Shown: one piece after another, positions 21,359 through 31,796 of the stretch
How the letters are laid out: every line of letters begins with the position of its first letter
Position numbering within the stretch: position 1 is the stretch's first letter
DNA from: Variovorax sp.
GTDB taxonomy: Bacteria > Pseudomonadota > Gammaproteobacteria > Burkholderiales > Burkholderiaceae_C
DNA: 61,494 nt
Direction of reading: 5' to 3'
NCBI GenBank assembly: GCA_017744285.1
Contig: JAGIBP010000019.1
Span: forward strand, 1-61,494
Translations under genes and position numbers: made by a program
The notes under the pieces: generated by a model
Databases searched by the model: none
What the model saw: only the letters and a program-made list of their open reading frames with translations
What the model was told of the DNA's origin: nothing

Positions 21359-22720
21359 ATGAATGCAAAGCCAGTGTGGAGACGGTTTCACGGCATGTTC
21401 AACCTGAACGACGGCCGCTGGGGCCGCGGCGACGATTCATCGTCGAACGGCGATCGTCCCGCCGCGAACCGGCCGGACGGCGAGCCCCCGGCGCCGCCGC
21501 CTTCTGGCAACCATCGGCCGCGCGGCCAGGGGCCGAACCAGGGACCGCCCGATCTCGATGAACTCTGGCGCGATTTCAACCGCAAGCTCGGCGGTCTCTT
21601 CGGCGGCCGCGGTGGCGGCGACCGGCCCAATGGCGGCAACGGCGGCGGCATGAAGCCCGACATGAAGAACGCGGGCTTCGGCATCGGCCTGGTGGCTGCG
21701 GTGGCCGTGCTGATCTGGCTCGGCACGGGCTTCTTCATCGTGAACGAAGGCCAGCAGGCGGTGATCACCCAGTTCGGGCGCTACAAGTCCACCGTCGGCG
21801 CCGGCTTCAACTGGCGGCTGCCTTACCCGATCCAGCGCCACGAGGTGGTGGTGACCACGCAGATTCGCTCGGCCGACGTCGGCCGCGACACCATCGTGCG
21901 CTCGACCGGCCTGCGCGAATCGGCCATGCTGACCGAGGACGAGAACATCGTCGAGATCAAGTTCGCCGTGCAATACCGCCTGAACGACGCGCGTGCCTTC
22001 CTGTACGAGAGCAAGGCGCCGAGCGAGGCCGTGGTGCAGGTCGCCGAGACCGCGGTGCGCGAGGTGGTCGGCAAGATGCGCATGGACGCCGCGCTGGCCG
22101 ACGAGCGCGACCAGATCGCCCCGCGCGTGCGCAACCTGATGCAGACCATCCTCGACCGCTACAAGGTGGGCGTCGAGATCGTCGGCATCAATCTGCAGCA
22201 GGGCGGGGTGCGTCCGCCCGAGCAGGTGCAGGCCGCGTTCGACGACGTGCTCAAGGCCGGCCAGGAACGCGAGCGCACCAAGAACGAGGCGCAGGCCTAT
22301 GCCAACGACGTGGTGCCGCGCGCCACCGGCACCGGTGCGCGCCTCAAGGAAGAATCCGAGGCCTACAAGGCGCGGATCATTGCGCAGGCGCAGGGCGATG
22401 CCCAGCGCTTCAGCTCGGTGCTGGCCGAATACCAGAAGGCGCCGCAGGTCACGCGCGACCGCATGTACACCGACGCGATGCAGCAGGTCTACAGCAGCAC
22501 CACGAAGGTGATGGTCGACTCCAAGCAGAACTCGAACCTGCTCTACCTCCCGCTCGACAAGCTGCTTCAGATGACCGGCCAGGCCAACGCCGCCACGCCG
22601 TCCGACGCCGCCAGCCCCAACGTGGCCGGCACGGCGCCGCCGCAGTCGTCCGTCATTCCCGTCGCGCCGAGCGACGCCCGGGCGCGCGATGGCCGCTCAC
22701 GTGACCGCGACGTGCGCTGA
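21359..22720 (+). CDS. hflK: FtsH protease modulator HflK
   Basis: A 453-residue inner-membrane SPFH/band-7 protein that with HflC encloses the FtsH protease. A Gly/Pro/Asn-rich cytoplasmic region spans about residues 13-105, with a membrane segment near 108-128. The SPFH domain starts at VNEGQQAVITQFGRYK. The second in-frame ATG at 21395 gives the more typical HflK start (FNLNDGRWGRGDD) and could be the real one; neither has an ideal ribosome-binding site. Confidence 0.94.
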   Translation: MNAKPVWRRFHGMFNLNDGRWGRGDDSSSNGDRPAANRPDGEPPAPPPSGNHRPRGQGPNQGPPDLDELWRDFNRKLGGLFGGRGGGDRPNGGNGGGMKPDMKNAGFGIGLVAAVAVLIWLGTGFFIVNEGQQAVITQFGRYKSTVGAGFNWRLPYPIQRHEVVVTTQIRSADVGRDTIVRSTGLRESAMLTEDENIVEIKFAVQYRLNDARAFLYESKAPSEAVVQVAETAVREVVGKMRMDAALADERDQIAPRVRNLMQTILDRYKVGVEIVGINLQQGGVRPPEQVQAAFDDVLKAGQERERTKNEAQAYANDVVPRATGTGARLKEESEAYKARIIAQAQGDAQRFSSVLAEYQKAPQVTRDRMYTDAMQQVYSSTTKVMVDSKQNSNLLYLPLDKLLQMTGQANAATPSDAASPNVAGTAPPQSSVIPVAPSDARARDGRSRDRDVR

Positions 22721-22731
22721 GGACCGAACCC

Positions 22732-23631
22732 ATGAACAGAATCGGATTCATCGTTTCCACGCTTCTCGTCCTGCTCGCGCTCGCCAGCTCGACGCTCTTC
22801 GTGGTCGACCAGCGCCAGTTCGGCGTGGTGTACGCCCTGGGGCAGATCAAGGAAGTCATCACCGAGCCGGGCCTGAACGTCAAGCTCCCGCCGCCGTTCC
22901 AGAACGTGTCGTACATCGACAAGCGCCTGCTGACGCTGTCGAGCCTCGATCCCGAGCCGATGCTGACGGCCGAGAAGCAGCGCGTGGTGATCGACTGGTA
23001 CGTGCGCTGGCGCATCACCAACCCATCGGAATACATCCGCAACGTCGGCCTCGACGAGAACGCCGGCGCCGTGCAGCTCAATCGCGTGGTGCGCAATGCA
23101 TTCCAGGAAAACATCAACAAGCGCACGGTGCGCGACCTGATCTCGGTGCGCCGCGAGCAGTTGATGGCCGATGTCCAGCGCGAGGTGCTCGAAGTGGTGA
23201 AGGGCAGCAAGCCGTGGGGCGTCGACATCGTCGACGTGCGGATCACCCGCGTCGACTACGTCGAGGCGATCACCGAGTCCGTCTACCGCCGTATGGAGGC
23301 CGAGCGCAAGCGCGTGGCCAACGAACTGCGTTCCACCGGCGTGGCCGAGGGCGAGAAGATCCGTGCCGATGCCGATCGCCAGCGCGAGGTGATCGTCGCC
23401 AACGCCTACCGGGACGCGCAGAAGATCAAGGGCGAGGGTGATGCCCGCGCCGCGAGCCTGTACGCCGACGCGTTCGGGCGCGATCCGCAGTTCGCGTTGT
23501 TCTACCGGAGCCTCGAAGCCTACAAGCAGAGCTTCAACAAGAAGAGCGACGTGATGATCCTGGACCCATCGTCGGACTTCTTCCGTTCGATGCAGAGCTC
23601 TGGGTCGACGTCCAACGCCCCGCGGCGCTGA
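22732..23631 (+). CDS. hflC: FtsH protease modulator HflC
   Basis: A 299-residue SPFH protein, partner of HflK in the FtsH-HflKC complex of the inner membrane. An N-terminal membrane segment lies at about residues 5-25 (FIVSTLLVLLALASSTLFVV). It is followed by VVDQRQFGVVYALGQIK and a C-terminal helical region with RMEAERKRVANE. It begins 11 bases after hflK and is surely co-transcribed. Confidence 0.95.
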   Translation: MNRIGFIVSTLLVLLALASSTLFVVDQRQFGVVYALGQIKEVITEPGLNVKLPPPFQNVSYIDKRLLTLSSLDPEPMLTAEKQRVVIDWYVRWRITNPSEYIRNVGLDENAGAVQLNRVVRNAFQENINKRTVRDLISVRREQLMADVQREVLEVVKGSKPWGVDIVDVRITRVDYVEAITESVYRRMEAERKRVANELRSTGVAEGEKIRADADRQREVIVANAYRDAQKIKGEGDARAASLYADAFGRDPQFALFYRSLEAYKQSFNKKSDVMILDPSSDFFRSMQSSGSTSNAPRR

Positions 23632-23664
23632 GCGCCGGCGATAGGGCGCGGGCCTGGGTCGGTC

Positions 23665-23853
23665 ATGGACTCCGACACTTTCTGGAACGCCATCGCGCTG
23701 GTGCTGGTGATCGAGGGGCTGCTGCCCCTCTTCTCGCCCGGCGGGTGGCGGCGCGGCTTCAGTCAGCTCCTGCAGCTGCGCGACGGCCAGCTTCGGTTCT
23801 TCGGTCTTTGCAGCATCCTGCTGGGGCTGTTCCTGCTCTGGATCCTGAGCTAG
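23665..23853 (+). CDS. DUF2065 family small membrane protein
   Basis: A 62-residue protein with two predicted membrane segments (about residues 5-25 and 40-61) joined by a short charged loop (GGWRRGFSQLLQLRDGQLR). DUF2065 (YjeT-like) proteins sit beside hflC in many proteobacteria; their role is unknown, though a link with HflKC is plausible from position. It starts 33 bases after hflC. Confidence 0.88.
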   Translation: MDSDTFWNAIALVLVIEGLLPLFSPGGWRRGFSQLLQLRDGQLRFFGLCSILLGLFLLWILS

Positions 23854-23887
23854 GCCAGGGCTTTCGCGGCCCCTTGCGTGGTGCCGG

Positions 23888-23893
23888 TAGAAT
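23888..23893 (+). promoter_or_regulatory. Candidate -10 element before hisZ
   Basis: TAGAAT lies 27 bases before the hisZ start in the 67-base gap after the DUF2065 gene. No -35 close to consensus is seen at 16-18 bases, so the call rests on the -10 hexamer and position. Confidence 0.35.
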
Positions 23894-23920
23894 CCCGGTT
23901 TAACCACGACCCCGATCCCC

Positions 23921-26436
<2,516 letters not shown>

Positions 26437-26457
26437 CCCCGCAGGAGACGACCTCCC

Positions 26458-26982
26458 ATGTTGACCGAAGACGGCAAGCACCTGTACGTCAGCTACGACG
26501 AATACCACAACCTGATCGAGAAGCTCGCGATCAAGGTGTACCAGTCGGGCTGGAAGTTCGACACCATCCTGTGCCTGGCGCGCGGCGGCATGCGCCCGGG
26601 CGACGTGCTCTCGCGCATCTTCGACAAGCCGCTGGCGATCATGTCGACCAGCTCGTACCGCGCGGATGCCGGCACCGTCCAGGGCCACCTGGACATCGCG
26701 CGCTACATCACGACGCCCAAGGGCGAGATCGCCGGCAAGGTGCTGCTGGTGGACGACCTCGCGGATTCGGGCCACACGCTGCACGCGGTGGTCGAGATGC
26801 TCAAGAGCAGCTACAAGCCCATCACCGAGCTGCGCAGCGCGGTGCTCTGGACCAAGGAGCTGTCGACCTTCACGCCGGACTACTCGGTCGAGTTCCTGCC
26901 GACCAATCCCTGGATCCACCAGCCCTTCGAGGGCTACGACTCCCTGGGTGCCGAGAAGCTCGTGGAGAAGTGGTCGGTCTGA
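26458..26982 (+). CDS. Purine-type phosphoribosyltransferase
   Basis: A 174-residue type I phosphoribosyltransferase. The PRPP-binding motif VLLVDDLADSGHTL lies at about residues 95-108, and the pyrophosphate loop region LARGGMRPGD is near 40. The family includes hypoxanthine, guanine and xanthine salvage enzymes; the base used cannot be told from sequence. It sits 21 bases after purA with an AGGAGA ribosome-binding site, which supports a role in purine salvage. Confidence 0.85.
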   Translation: MLTEDGKHLYVSYDEYHNLIEKLAIKVYQSGWKFDTILCLARGGMRPGDVLSRIFDKPLAIMSTSSYRADAGTVQGHLDIARYITTPKGEIAGKVLLVDDLADSGHTLHAVVEMLKSSYKPITELRSAVLWTKELSTFTPDYSVEFLPTNPWIHQPFEGYDSLGAEKLVEKWSV

Positions 26983-27045
26983 TCCCGCTCGAAGAACGAG
27001 CCCGATAGCTCGCGGCTCGGTCTCACGGTCGACTAGCATGGAGCC

Positions 27046-28239
27046 ATGCGCAAGCCCATCACCGACCTGATCCACCATTCCTATGTTCCCCCGGCGACGT
27101 TCGGGGCGCCCCAGCCGGGCGTGTACAAGGCTTCGACCGTGTTCTTCGCGGACGTGGCCGCGATGCGCGCCCGGGACTGGAAGACAAAGGCCGGCTACAC
27201 CTACGGCCTGCATGGCACGCCGACCACCTTCACGCTCGAGGAGCGGCTCGCCACGCTGGAGGGCGGCACCGAATGCCTGCTGGTCCCCAGCGGCCTCGCC
27301 GCGATCTCGCTGGTGTCGTTCGCGCTGCTGAAGACGGGCGACGAGGTGCTGATTCCCGACAACGCCTATGGCCCCAACAAGGCGCTGGCGACCGGCGAAC
27401 TCGCGAACTTCGGCATCACCCACCGGCTGTACGACGCAATGAACCCGTCGGATCTCGCGTCGAAGCTTTCCGAGCGGACCCGGCTCGTCTGGGTGGAGGC
27501 GGCCGGCTCGGTCACCATGGAGTTCCCGGACCTGCCCGCGCTGGCGGAACTCTGCCGCGCGCGCGGCGTCCTGGTGGCGCTCGACAACACCTGGGGTGCG
27601 GGGCTGGCCTTCGCGCCTTTCGACTTCAACGGCACGGGGCAGGGCGTCGACATCTCGATCCAGGCGCTGACCAAGTACCCGAGCGGCGGCGGCGACGTGC
27701 TCATGGGCAGCGTGATCACGCGCGATGAACGCCTGCACCGGGCGATCAAGCTGACCCACATGCGCATGGGCCTGGGCACCGGCGTGGGCGACGTCGAGAC
27801 CGTGCTGCGCTCGCTGCCCAGCATCGCGCTGCGCTACGAGGCGCACGACCGCAGCGCGCGCGAGCTGGCCCGCTGGCTCGCGGACCGCGCCGAGATCGCC
27901 CAGGTGCTGCACCCCGCGCTCGAAAGCTCGCCCGGCCACGCCAACTGGCTGCGGCTTTGCGGCGCCAACGACCTCGCGGCGGGGCTGTTCTCGATCGTCT
28001 TCGATGTGCGCTACGGCACGGAACAGGTCGACCGCTTCTGCGACAGCCTGACCCTCTTCAGGCTCGGCTATTCGTGGGGCGGCCCGATCAGCCTGGTGGT
28101 GCCCTACGACATCGGCCTGATGCGCGACGCGACGGTCGCGCCGTGGCCGCACAAGGGCACGCTGGTGCGCTTCTCGATCGGCCTGGAGGATGTGGACGAT
28201 CTGCGCGCCGACCTCGAGCAGGCCCTGTCGGCGCTCTGA
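27046..28239 (+). CDS. metC: Cystathionine beta-lyase-type PLP enzyme
   Basis: A 397-residue Cys/Met-metabolism PLP enzyme, most like MetC, which splits cystathionine into homocysteine, pyruvate and ammonia. The PLP lysine is near residue 210 in QALTKYPSGGGD. The substrate and cofactor region includes YTYGLHGTPTTF, and LDNTWGAG precedes the lysine. No Shine-Dalgarno is at a workable distance; instead TAGCAT lies exactly 6 bases before the ATG, which suggests a leaderless mRNA. A related lyase or gamma-synthase activity is possible. Confidence 0.85.
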   Translation: MRKPITDLIHHSYVPPATFGAPQPGVYKASTVFFADVAAMRARDWKTKAGYTYGLHGTPTTFTLEERLATLEGGTECLLVPSGLAAISLVSFALLKTGDEVLIPDNAYGPNKALATGELANFGITHRLYDAMNPSDLASKLSERTRLVWVEAAGSVTMEFPDLPALAELCRARGVLVALDNTWGAGLAFAPFDFNGTGQGVDISIQALTKYPSGGGDVLMGSVITRDERLHRAIKLTHMRMGLGTGVGDVETVLRSLPSIALRYEAHDRSARELARWLADRAEIAQVLHPALESSPGHANWLRLCGANDLAAGLFSIVFDVRYGTEQVDRFCDSLTLFRLGYSWGGPISLVVPYDIGLMRDATVAPWPHKGTLVRFSIGLEDVDDLRADLEQALSAL

Positions 28240-28315
28240 AGCCGGCCCGATATCGCGTACAGTCTGGCGATGCGCAGTCGCCGTGACTGCCTGCCGTTGG
28301 ATGGAAGGAGCAGCT

Positions 28316-28519
28316 GTGGCAACACCCAACTATGGCTATGAGAAGAGACAGAGGGAACTGGCCAAGAAGAAAAAGAAGGAGGACAAGGCCAGGGAAAAAG
28401 CGCAGCGCAAGCTCACGCTCAGCAGCGACGGCCTGGCGCCAGGCGATCCTGAAACGGATGTCGCATCGCTCGAACGGGATCCGCCGACCATTCCGGACCT
28501 TCCCACCAAGAACGGCTGA
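28316..28519 (+). CDS. Small Lys-rich protein of unknown function
   Basis: A 67-residue protein starting at GTG 28316 with an ideal GGAAGGAG ribosome-binding site 5 bases before. The N terminus NYGYEKRQRELAKKKKKEDK is strongly basic and helical; the C-terminal half is acidic and Pro-rich. Similar short proteins beginning with PNYGYEKRQR occur across proteobacteria (from memory) with no known role; nucleic-acid binding is only a guess. A strong terminator follows 24 bases after the stop. Confidence 0.75.
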   Translation: MATPNYGYEKRQRELAKKKKKEDKAREKAQRKLTLSSDGLAPGDPETDVASLERDPPTIPDLPTKNG

Positions 28520-28542
28520 GTCGTTCTCGATCTGTCAGAAAG

Positions 28543-28573
28543 AAGCCGCCGCGGGCTGTGCCCGCGGCGGCTT
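28543..28573. terminator. Strong bidirectional terminator
   Basis: A perfect 14-bp stem, AAGCCGCCGCGGGC with GCCCGCGGCGGCTT, encloses the loop TGT. It is flanked by A-rich sequence on the left and TTTCTTG on the right. It lies between the convergent small basic protein gene and tesA and should serve both. Confidence 0.9.
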
Positions 28574-28587
28574 TCTTGTTTGGCGGA

Positions 28588-29229
28588 TCACTTGGGCAGG
28601 AGCTTGCGCAGCGGCGGCCAGACGTTGTCGAGCATGCGCGGCTGCGCGGCGGCCGTGGGGTGGATGCGGTCGGCCTGGAACAGCATCGCCGCGTCGGGGC
28701 TGTCCGCCACGCCCTTCAGCAGAAAAGGCACCAGGGGCGCCTTGGTCGCACCGCTCACCTTGGCGAAGATCGCCTCGAAGCGGCGCGTGTAGTCGCTGCC
28801 GTAGTTGGGCGGCACCTGGATGCCGACCAGCAGCACCTGGGCGCCCGCGGCCTGCGCGGCCTTGGTCATCTGCAGCAGGTTGTCTTCGGTGGCGGCGAGC
28901 GGCAGCCCGCGCAGCGCGTCGTTGGCCCCGAGCTCGAGCACCACGTGCGTCGGCTGGTGCTGGGCGAGCAGGCCGGGCAGGCGCGCCCGCCCGCCGGCGG
29001 TGGTGTCGCCGCTGATGCTGGCGTTGATCACCGTGGCCGGGATCTTCTGATCGGACAGGCGCTTGTCGAGCAGCGGCACCCATCCGTCGCCGCGCTTGAG
29101 CCCGTATTCGGCGGACAGCGAGTCGCCGACGATCAGGATCACGGGCGCCTTGCCCGCGGCCGCGGCCGGAAATGCGGCCCAGGTTCCCGCGGCCCAGGTG
29201 CCGCCCACGATAAAGTGACGTCGATTCAC
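28588..29229 (-). CDS. tesA: TesA-type SGNH arylesterase/lysophospholipase, exported
   Basis: A 213-residue GDSL hydrolase of the TesA family (esterase, thioesterase or lysophospholipase in the periplasm). Catalytic blocks are GDSLSAEYGL with the Ser, GANDAL, and DRIHPTAAAQ with the Asp-His pair. GTG 29229 was chosen because GGAAGG lies 9 bases upstream. An ATG at 29247 would put the ribosome-binding site inside the gene. The N terminus NRRHFIVGG followed by a hydrophobic Ala-rich stretch looks like a Tat signal. It is divergent from ybbA, as in E. coli. Confidence 0.88.
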   Translation of the reverse strand: MNRRHFIVGGTWAAGTWAAFPAAAAGKAPVILIVGDSLSAEYGLKRGDGWVPLLDKRLSDQKIPATVINASISGDTTAGGRARLPGLLAQHQPTHVVLELGANDALRGLPLAATEDNLLQMTKAAQAAGAQVLLVGIQVPPNYGSDYTRRFEAIFAKVSGATKAPLVPFLLKGVADSPDAAMLFQADRIHPTAAAQPRMLDNVWPPLRKLLPK

Positions 29230-29245
29230 TTCGAAAAACCCTTCC

Positions 29246-29956
29246 ATGTCCTCAAACCGAACCGATGGTCCGTCCGATGCGATTGTTGCTGTCGAGCATG
29301 TCTTCAAGTCCGTCACCGATTCCACCGGAACGCTGGACATCCTGCGCGACATCGATTTCACGCTGGGGGCGAGGGAAACCGCCGCCATCGTCGGCGCGTC
29401 GGGATCGGGCAAGAGCACGCTGCTGTCGATCGTCGCGGGGCTGGACACGCCCACCCGCGGCACCGTGAAGCTCGCGGGGGAGGACCTGTTCGCCATCGAC
29501 GAAGACGAACGGGCGGCCCTGCGCGCGCAGAAGGTCGGGTTCGTGTTCCAGAGTTTCCAGCTGCTCGGCAACCTGAGCGCGCTCGAAAACGTGATGCTGC
29601 CACTCGAACTGGCAGACCGCAAGGATGCCCGCAAGGCCGCGACCGAGATGCTCGGCCGCGTCGGGCTCGGGCAGCGCCTGGGCCACTACCCGAAGGTGCT
29701 GTCGGGCGGCGAGCAGCAACGCGTGGCGCTGGCGCGCGCCTTCGTCGTGCAGCCCGCGCTGCTGTTGGCCGACGAGCCCACCGGCAGCCTCGATTTCGCC
29801 ACCGGCGAGCAGGTGATGGAACTCATGTTCGACCTCAACCGCGAGCTCGGCACCACGCTCGTGCTGGTCACCCACGACCGCGGCATCGCCGCGCGCTGCG
29901 ACCGGCGCATCACCATCGAGGCCGGCCGCGTGTCCGCCGAGGATCGCGGCGCCTGA
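29246..29956 (+). CDS. ybbA: ABC transporter ATPase YbbA-like
   Basis: A 236-residue ATPase of the LolD/MacB-type family. Walker A GASGSGKST, signature LSGGEQQRVA and Walker B LLLADEPTG are intact, followed by the switch His in LVTHDRG. In E. coli ybbA lies beside a large permease gene ybbP and opposite tesA. Here tesA is present but no permease follows; rlmB comes next after 20 bases. The start codon is 17 bases from the tesA start on the other strand, with no clear ribosome-binding site. Confidence 0.87.
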   Translation: MSSNRTDGPSDAIVAVEHVFKSVTDSTGTLDILRDIDFTLGARETAAIVGASGSGKSTLLSIVAGLDTPTRGTVKLAGEDLFAIDEDERAALRAQKVGFVFQSFQLLGNLSALENVMLPLELADRKDARKAATEMLGRVGLGQRLGHYPKVLSGGEQQRVALARAFVVQPALLLADEPTGSLDFATGEQVMELMFDLNRELGTTLVLVTHDRGIAARCDRRITIEAGRVSAEDRGA

Positions 29957-29976
29957 GCGCTCGCGATAATCCGAAG

Positions 29977-30723
29977 ATGTCTTCTCCCAAAGTGATCTTC
30001 GGCTTCCACGCCGTGGGCGTGCGCATCAAGACCGCGCCGAAATCCGTGATCGAGGTGCTCTTCGACGCCAGCCGGCGCGATGCGCGCATGCGGCAGTTCA
30101 TCGCGCGGGCGCAGGAAGCGGGCGTGCGGCTGATCGAGGCCGACGGCCTGCGGCTCGCGAAACTCGCGGGCAGCCACGGGCACCAGGGCGTGGCCGCGCG
30201 GGTCGAACCGGTGGCCCAGACCCGGTCGCTCGACGAACTGCTGGAAGGCCTCGAGGCGGCCGGCACCATGCCGCTCCTGCTGGTGCTCGACGGCGTGACC
30301 GATCCCCACAACCTTGGCGCCTGCCTGCGCGTGGCCGACGGTGCCGGCGCGCACGCGGTGATCGCGCCCAAGGACCACGCGGCGGGCATCAATGCCACGG
30401 TGGCCAAGGTGGCGAGCGGCGCGGCCGAGACGGTGCCGTACTTCATGGTGACCAACCTGGCGCGCACCCTGAACGAGCTCAAGGAGCGCAACATCTGGTG
30501 CGTCGGCACCAGCGGCGATGCGCCCGGCACGCTCTACCAGTGCGATCTCAAGCGCCCGCTCGCGCTGGTGCTCGGCGCCGAGGGCGAGGGCATGCGCCAG
30601 CTCACGCGCAAGACCTGCGACGAGCTCGTGAGCATCCCCATGGCGGGCGCCGTCGAAAGCCTCAACGTCTCGGTCGCCAGCGGCGTGTGCCTGTACGAGG
30701 CCATGCGCCAGCGCCTCGGCTGA
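29977..30723 (+). CDS. rlmB: 23S rRNA (guanosine-2'-O) methyltransferase RlmB
   Basis: A 248-residue SpoU/TrmH-type (SPOUT) enzyme, which in E. coli methylates G2251 of 23S rRNA. An N-terminal RNA substrate-binding domain (about residues 4-80) is followed by the knotted domain. The motifs are LDGVTDPHNLGACLR, LVLGAEGEGMR and SIPMAGAVESLNVSVASG. No ribosome-binding site is visible; GATAAT (29965-29970) ends exactly 6 bases before the ATG, so a leaderless transcript is possible. Confidence 0.94.
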   Translation: MSSPKVIFGFHAVGVRIKTAPKSVIEVLFDASRRDARMRQFIARAQEAGVRLIEADGLRLAKLAGSHGHQGVAARVEPVAQTRSLDELLEGLEAAGTMPLLLVLDGVTDPHNLGACLRVADGAGAHAVIAPKDHAAGINATVAKVASGAAETVPYFMVTNLARTLNELKERNIWCVGTSGDAPGTLYQCDLKRPLALVLGAEGEGMRQLTRKTCDELVSIPMAGAVESLNVSVASGVCLYEAMRQRLG

Positions 30724-30800
30724 GGCCCGCTTCGAGGCGGCCGGCGTTCACCGGCCACCCGCACCCCTCGGCGCCTCGCCTGCGTCTGCCGCCGGCCTCG

Positions 30801-30816
30801 TGACGGGCGCCCGTCA
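30801..30816. repeat. 16-bp perfect palindrome at the hsp20 3' end
   Basis: TGACGGGCGCCCGTCA is self-complementary and contains the stop codon of the downstream hsp20 gene. Together with a nearby GGCCGG/CCGGCC repeat it may form the termination structure between convergent rlmB and hsp20. There is no T run, so a terminator role is uncertain. Confidence 0.4.
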
Positions 30817-31218
30817 GGCGGCCTTCACCTCGATGCGCCGCGGCTGCGCGCGCTCGGCCTTCGGGATCCGCAGCGTCAGCACGCCATTGCTGAGCTGGGC
30901 CGACACCTTGTCGGTGTCCAGTTCCTTGCTGAGCGTGAAGACGCGGCGGAAGCGCGCGAGGCCCACCTCCGTGTGGCTCGACTGCAGCCCTTCGGGTACC
31001 GCCAGCGCCGACTCGGCCTCGATGGTGAGGGTGCCGGCCTCGATCTGCAGGTCCAGCTTGTCGCGCGAGACGCCCGGCAGGTCGGCGAGCAGGGTGATGC
31101 CGGTGGCGTCCTCGAAGACGTCGACCGGCGGGGTCAGCGCGGCGTCGCTGTAGCTGCTCCTGTCCTGGCGCGCGGGGGTCTGCGGCGAGGCGGACGTCGT
31201 GGTCTTGATGTCGTTCAT
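30814..31218 (-). CDS. Hsp20/alpha-crystallin small heat-shock protein (second gene)
   Basis: A 134-residue holdase chaperone. The alpha-crystallin domain spans about residues 28-130: it opens with PPVDVFEDATGITLLADLPG and ends in the conserved NGVLTLRIPK. ATG 31218 has GGAGG 8 bases upstream. It is 17 bases downstream of another hsp20 gene on the same strand, so the two form an operon. Paired small heat-shock proteins often co-assemble; that is inference here. Confidence 0.92.
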   Translation of the reverse strand: MNDIKTTTSASPQTPARQDRSSYSDAALTPPVDVFEDATGITLLADLPGVSRDKLDLQIEAGTLTIEAESALAVPEGLQSSHTEVGLARFRRVFTLSKELDTDKVSAQLSNGVLTLRIPKAERAQPRRIEVKAA

Positions 31219-31235
31219 GATCTGAGCCTCCTTCG

Positions 31236-31670
31236 TCACTGGATGTTGATGCGCCGCGGCTGTGCCGAAGCGTGGCGCTGGATCGTGATCTGGACCACGC
31301 CGTCGACGTAGCGCGCCTCGATGGCGTCCGGATCGGCATCCTCGGGCAGCGTGAGCATGCGGCGGAACGAGCCGGCGAAGCGCTCGTCGATGTGGACGGT
31401 GGCGGCCGTCTCTTCGGGCACGGCGCTCTTGCGCTCGCCCGCGATGGTCAGCAGCCCGCGATCGAGATGGATCTCGAGCGTCGCGGGGTCGATGCCGGGG
31501 GCGAAGGCGTAGACGTGGATGGCCTGCGGCGTGCTGCCGATGTTCAGGGCCGGGAAGCCTCCGCGGCCGAAGCCGCGGATGGTGGGCGATAGGTCGAAGG
31601 CCTGCTGCATGTCGCGCTGCAGGCGATCCAACTCGGCGAACATGTCGCGCGGGAACAGGGATCGATACAT
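31236..31670 (-). CDS. Hsp20/alpha-crystallin small heat-shock protein (first gene)
   Basis: A 144-residue small heat-shock protein with an N-terminal arm (YRSLFPRDMFAELDRLQRDM) and an alpha-crystallin domain from about residue 48 to 137 (IHVYAFAPGID to VDGVVQITIQR). ATG 31670 has GGAGG 8 bases upstream. The gene leads a two-gene operon behind a sigma-32-type promoter. The downstream member differs clearly in sequence, so this is not a recent duplication. Confidence 0.92.
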   Translation of the reverse strand: MYRSLFPRDMFAELDRLQRDMQQAFDLSPTIRGFGRGGFPALNIGSTPQAIHVYAFAPGIDPATLEIHLDRGLLTIAGERKSAVPEETAATVHIDERFAGSFRRMLTLPEDADPDAIEARYVDGVVQITIQRHASAQPRRINIQ

Positions 31671-31732
31671 GGCGGAGTCCTCCATTCGGGTTGAACGGAG
31701 CGCCGGAGACGCCTCCAGCGCTTCCGTGGACG

Positions 31733-31760
31733 AATTAGGAGCGCCGCGAACGATTTCAAG
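31733..31760 (-). promoter_or_regulatory. Sigma-32-type heat-shock promoter of the hsp20 operon
   Basis: On the minus strand a perfect -35 CTTGAAA (31754-31760) is followed after 13 bases by TCCTAATT (31733-31740), which resembles the heat-shock -10 CCCCATNT. The predicted transcript start is near 31725, giving a leader of about 55 bases. That leader can form a 10-bp hairpin (one G-U pair) with loop GCGU, ahead of the ribosome-binding site. Confidence 0.65.
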
Positions 31761-31796
31761 GCCCGACGAACACCGCTGCCGGTGTCGGTGCGGGGC

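Noticed and set aside
30814..31670. The two hsp20 genes as a recent tandem duplication
   Set aside because: They share only the general alpha-crystallin pattern; N termini and most residues differ.
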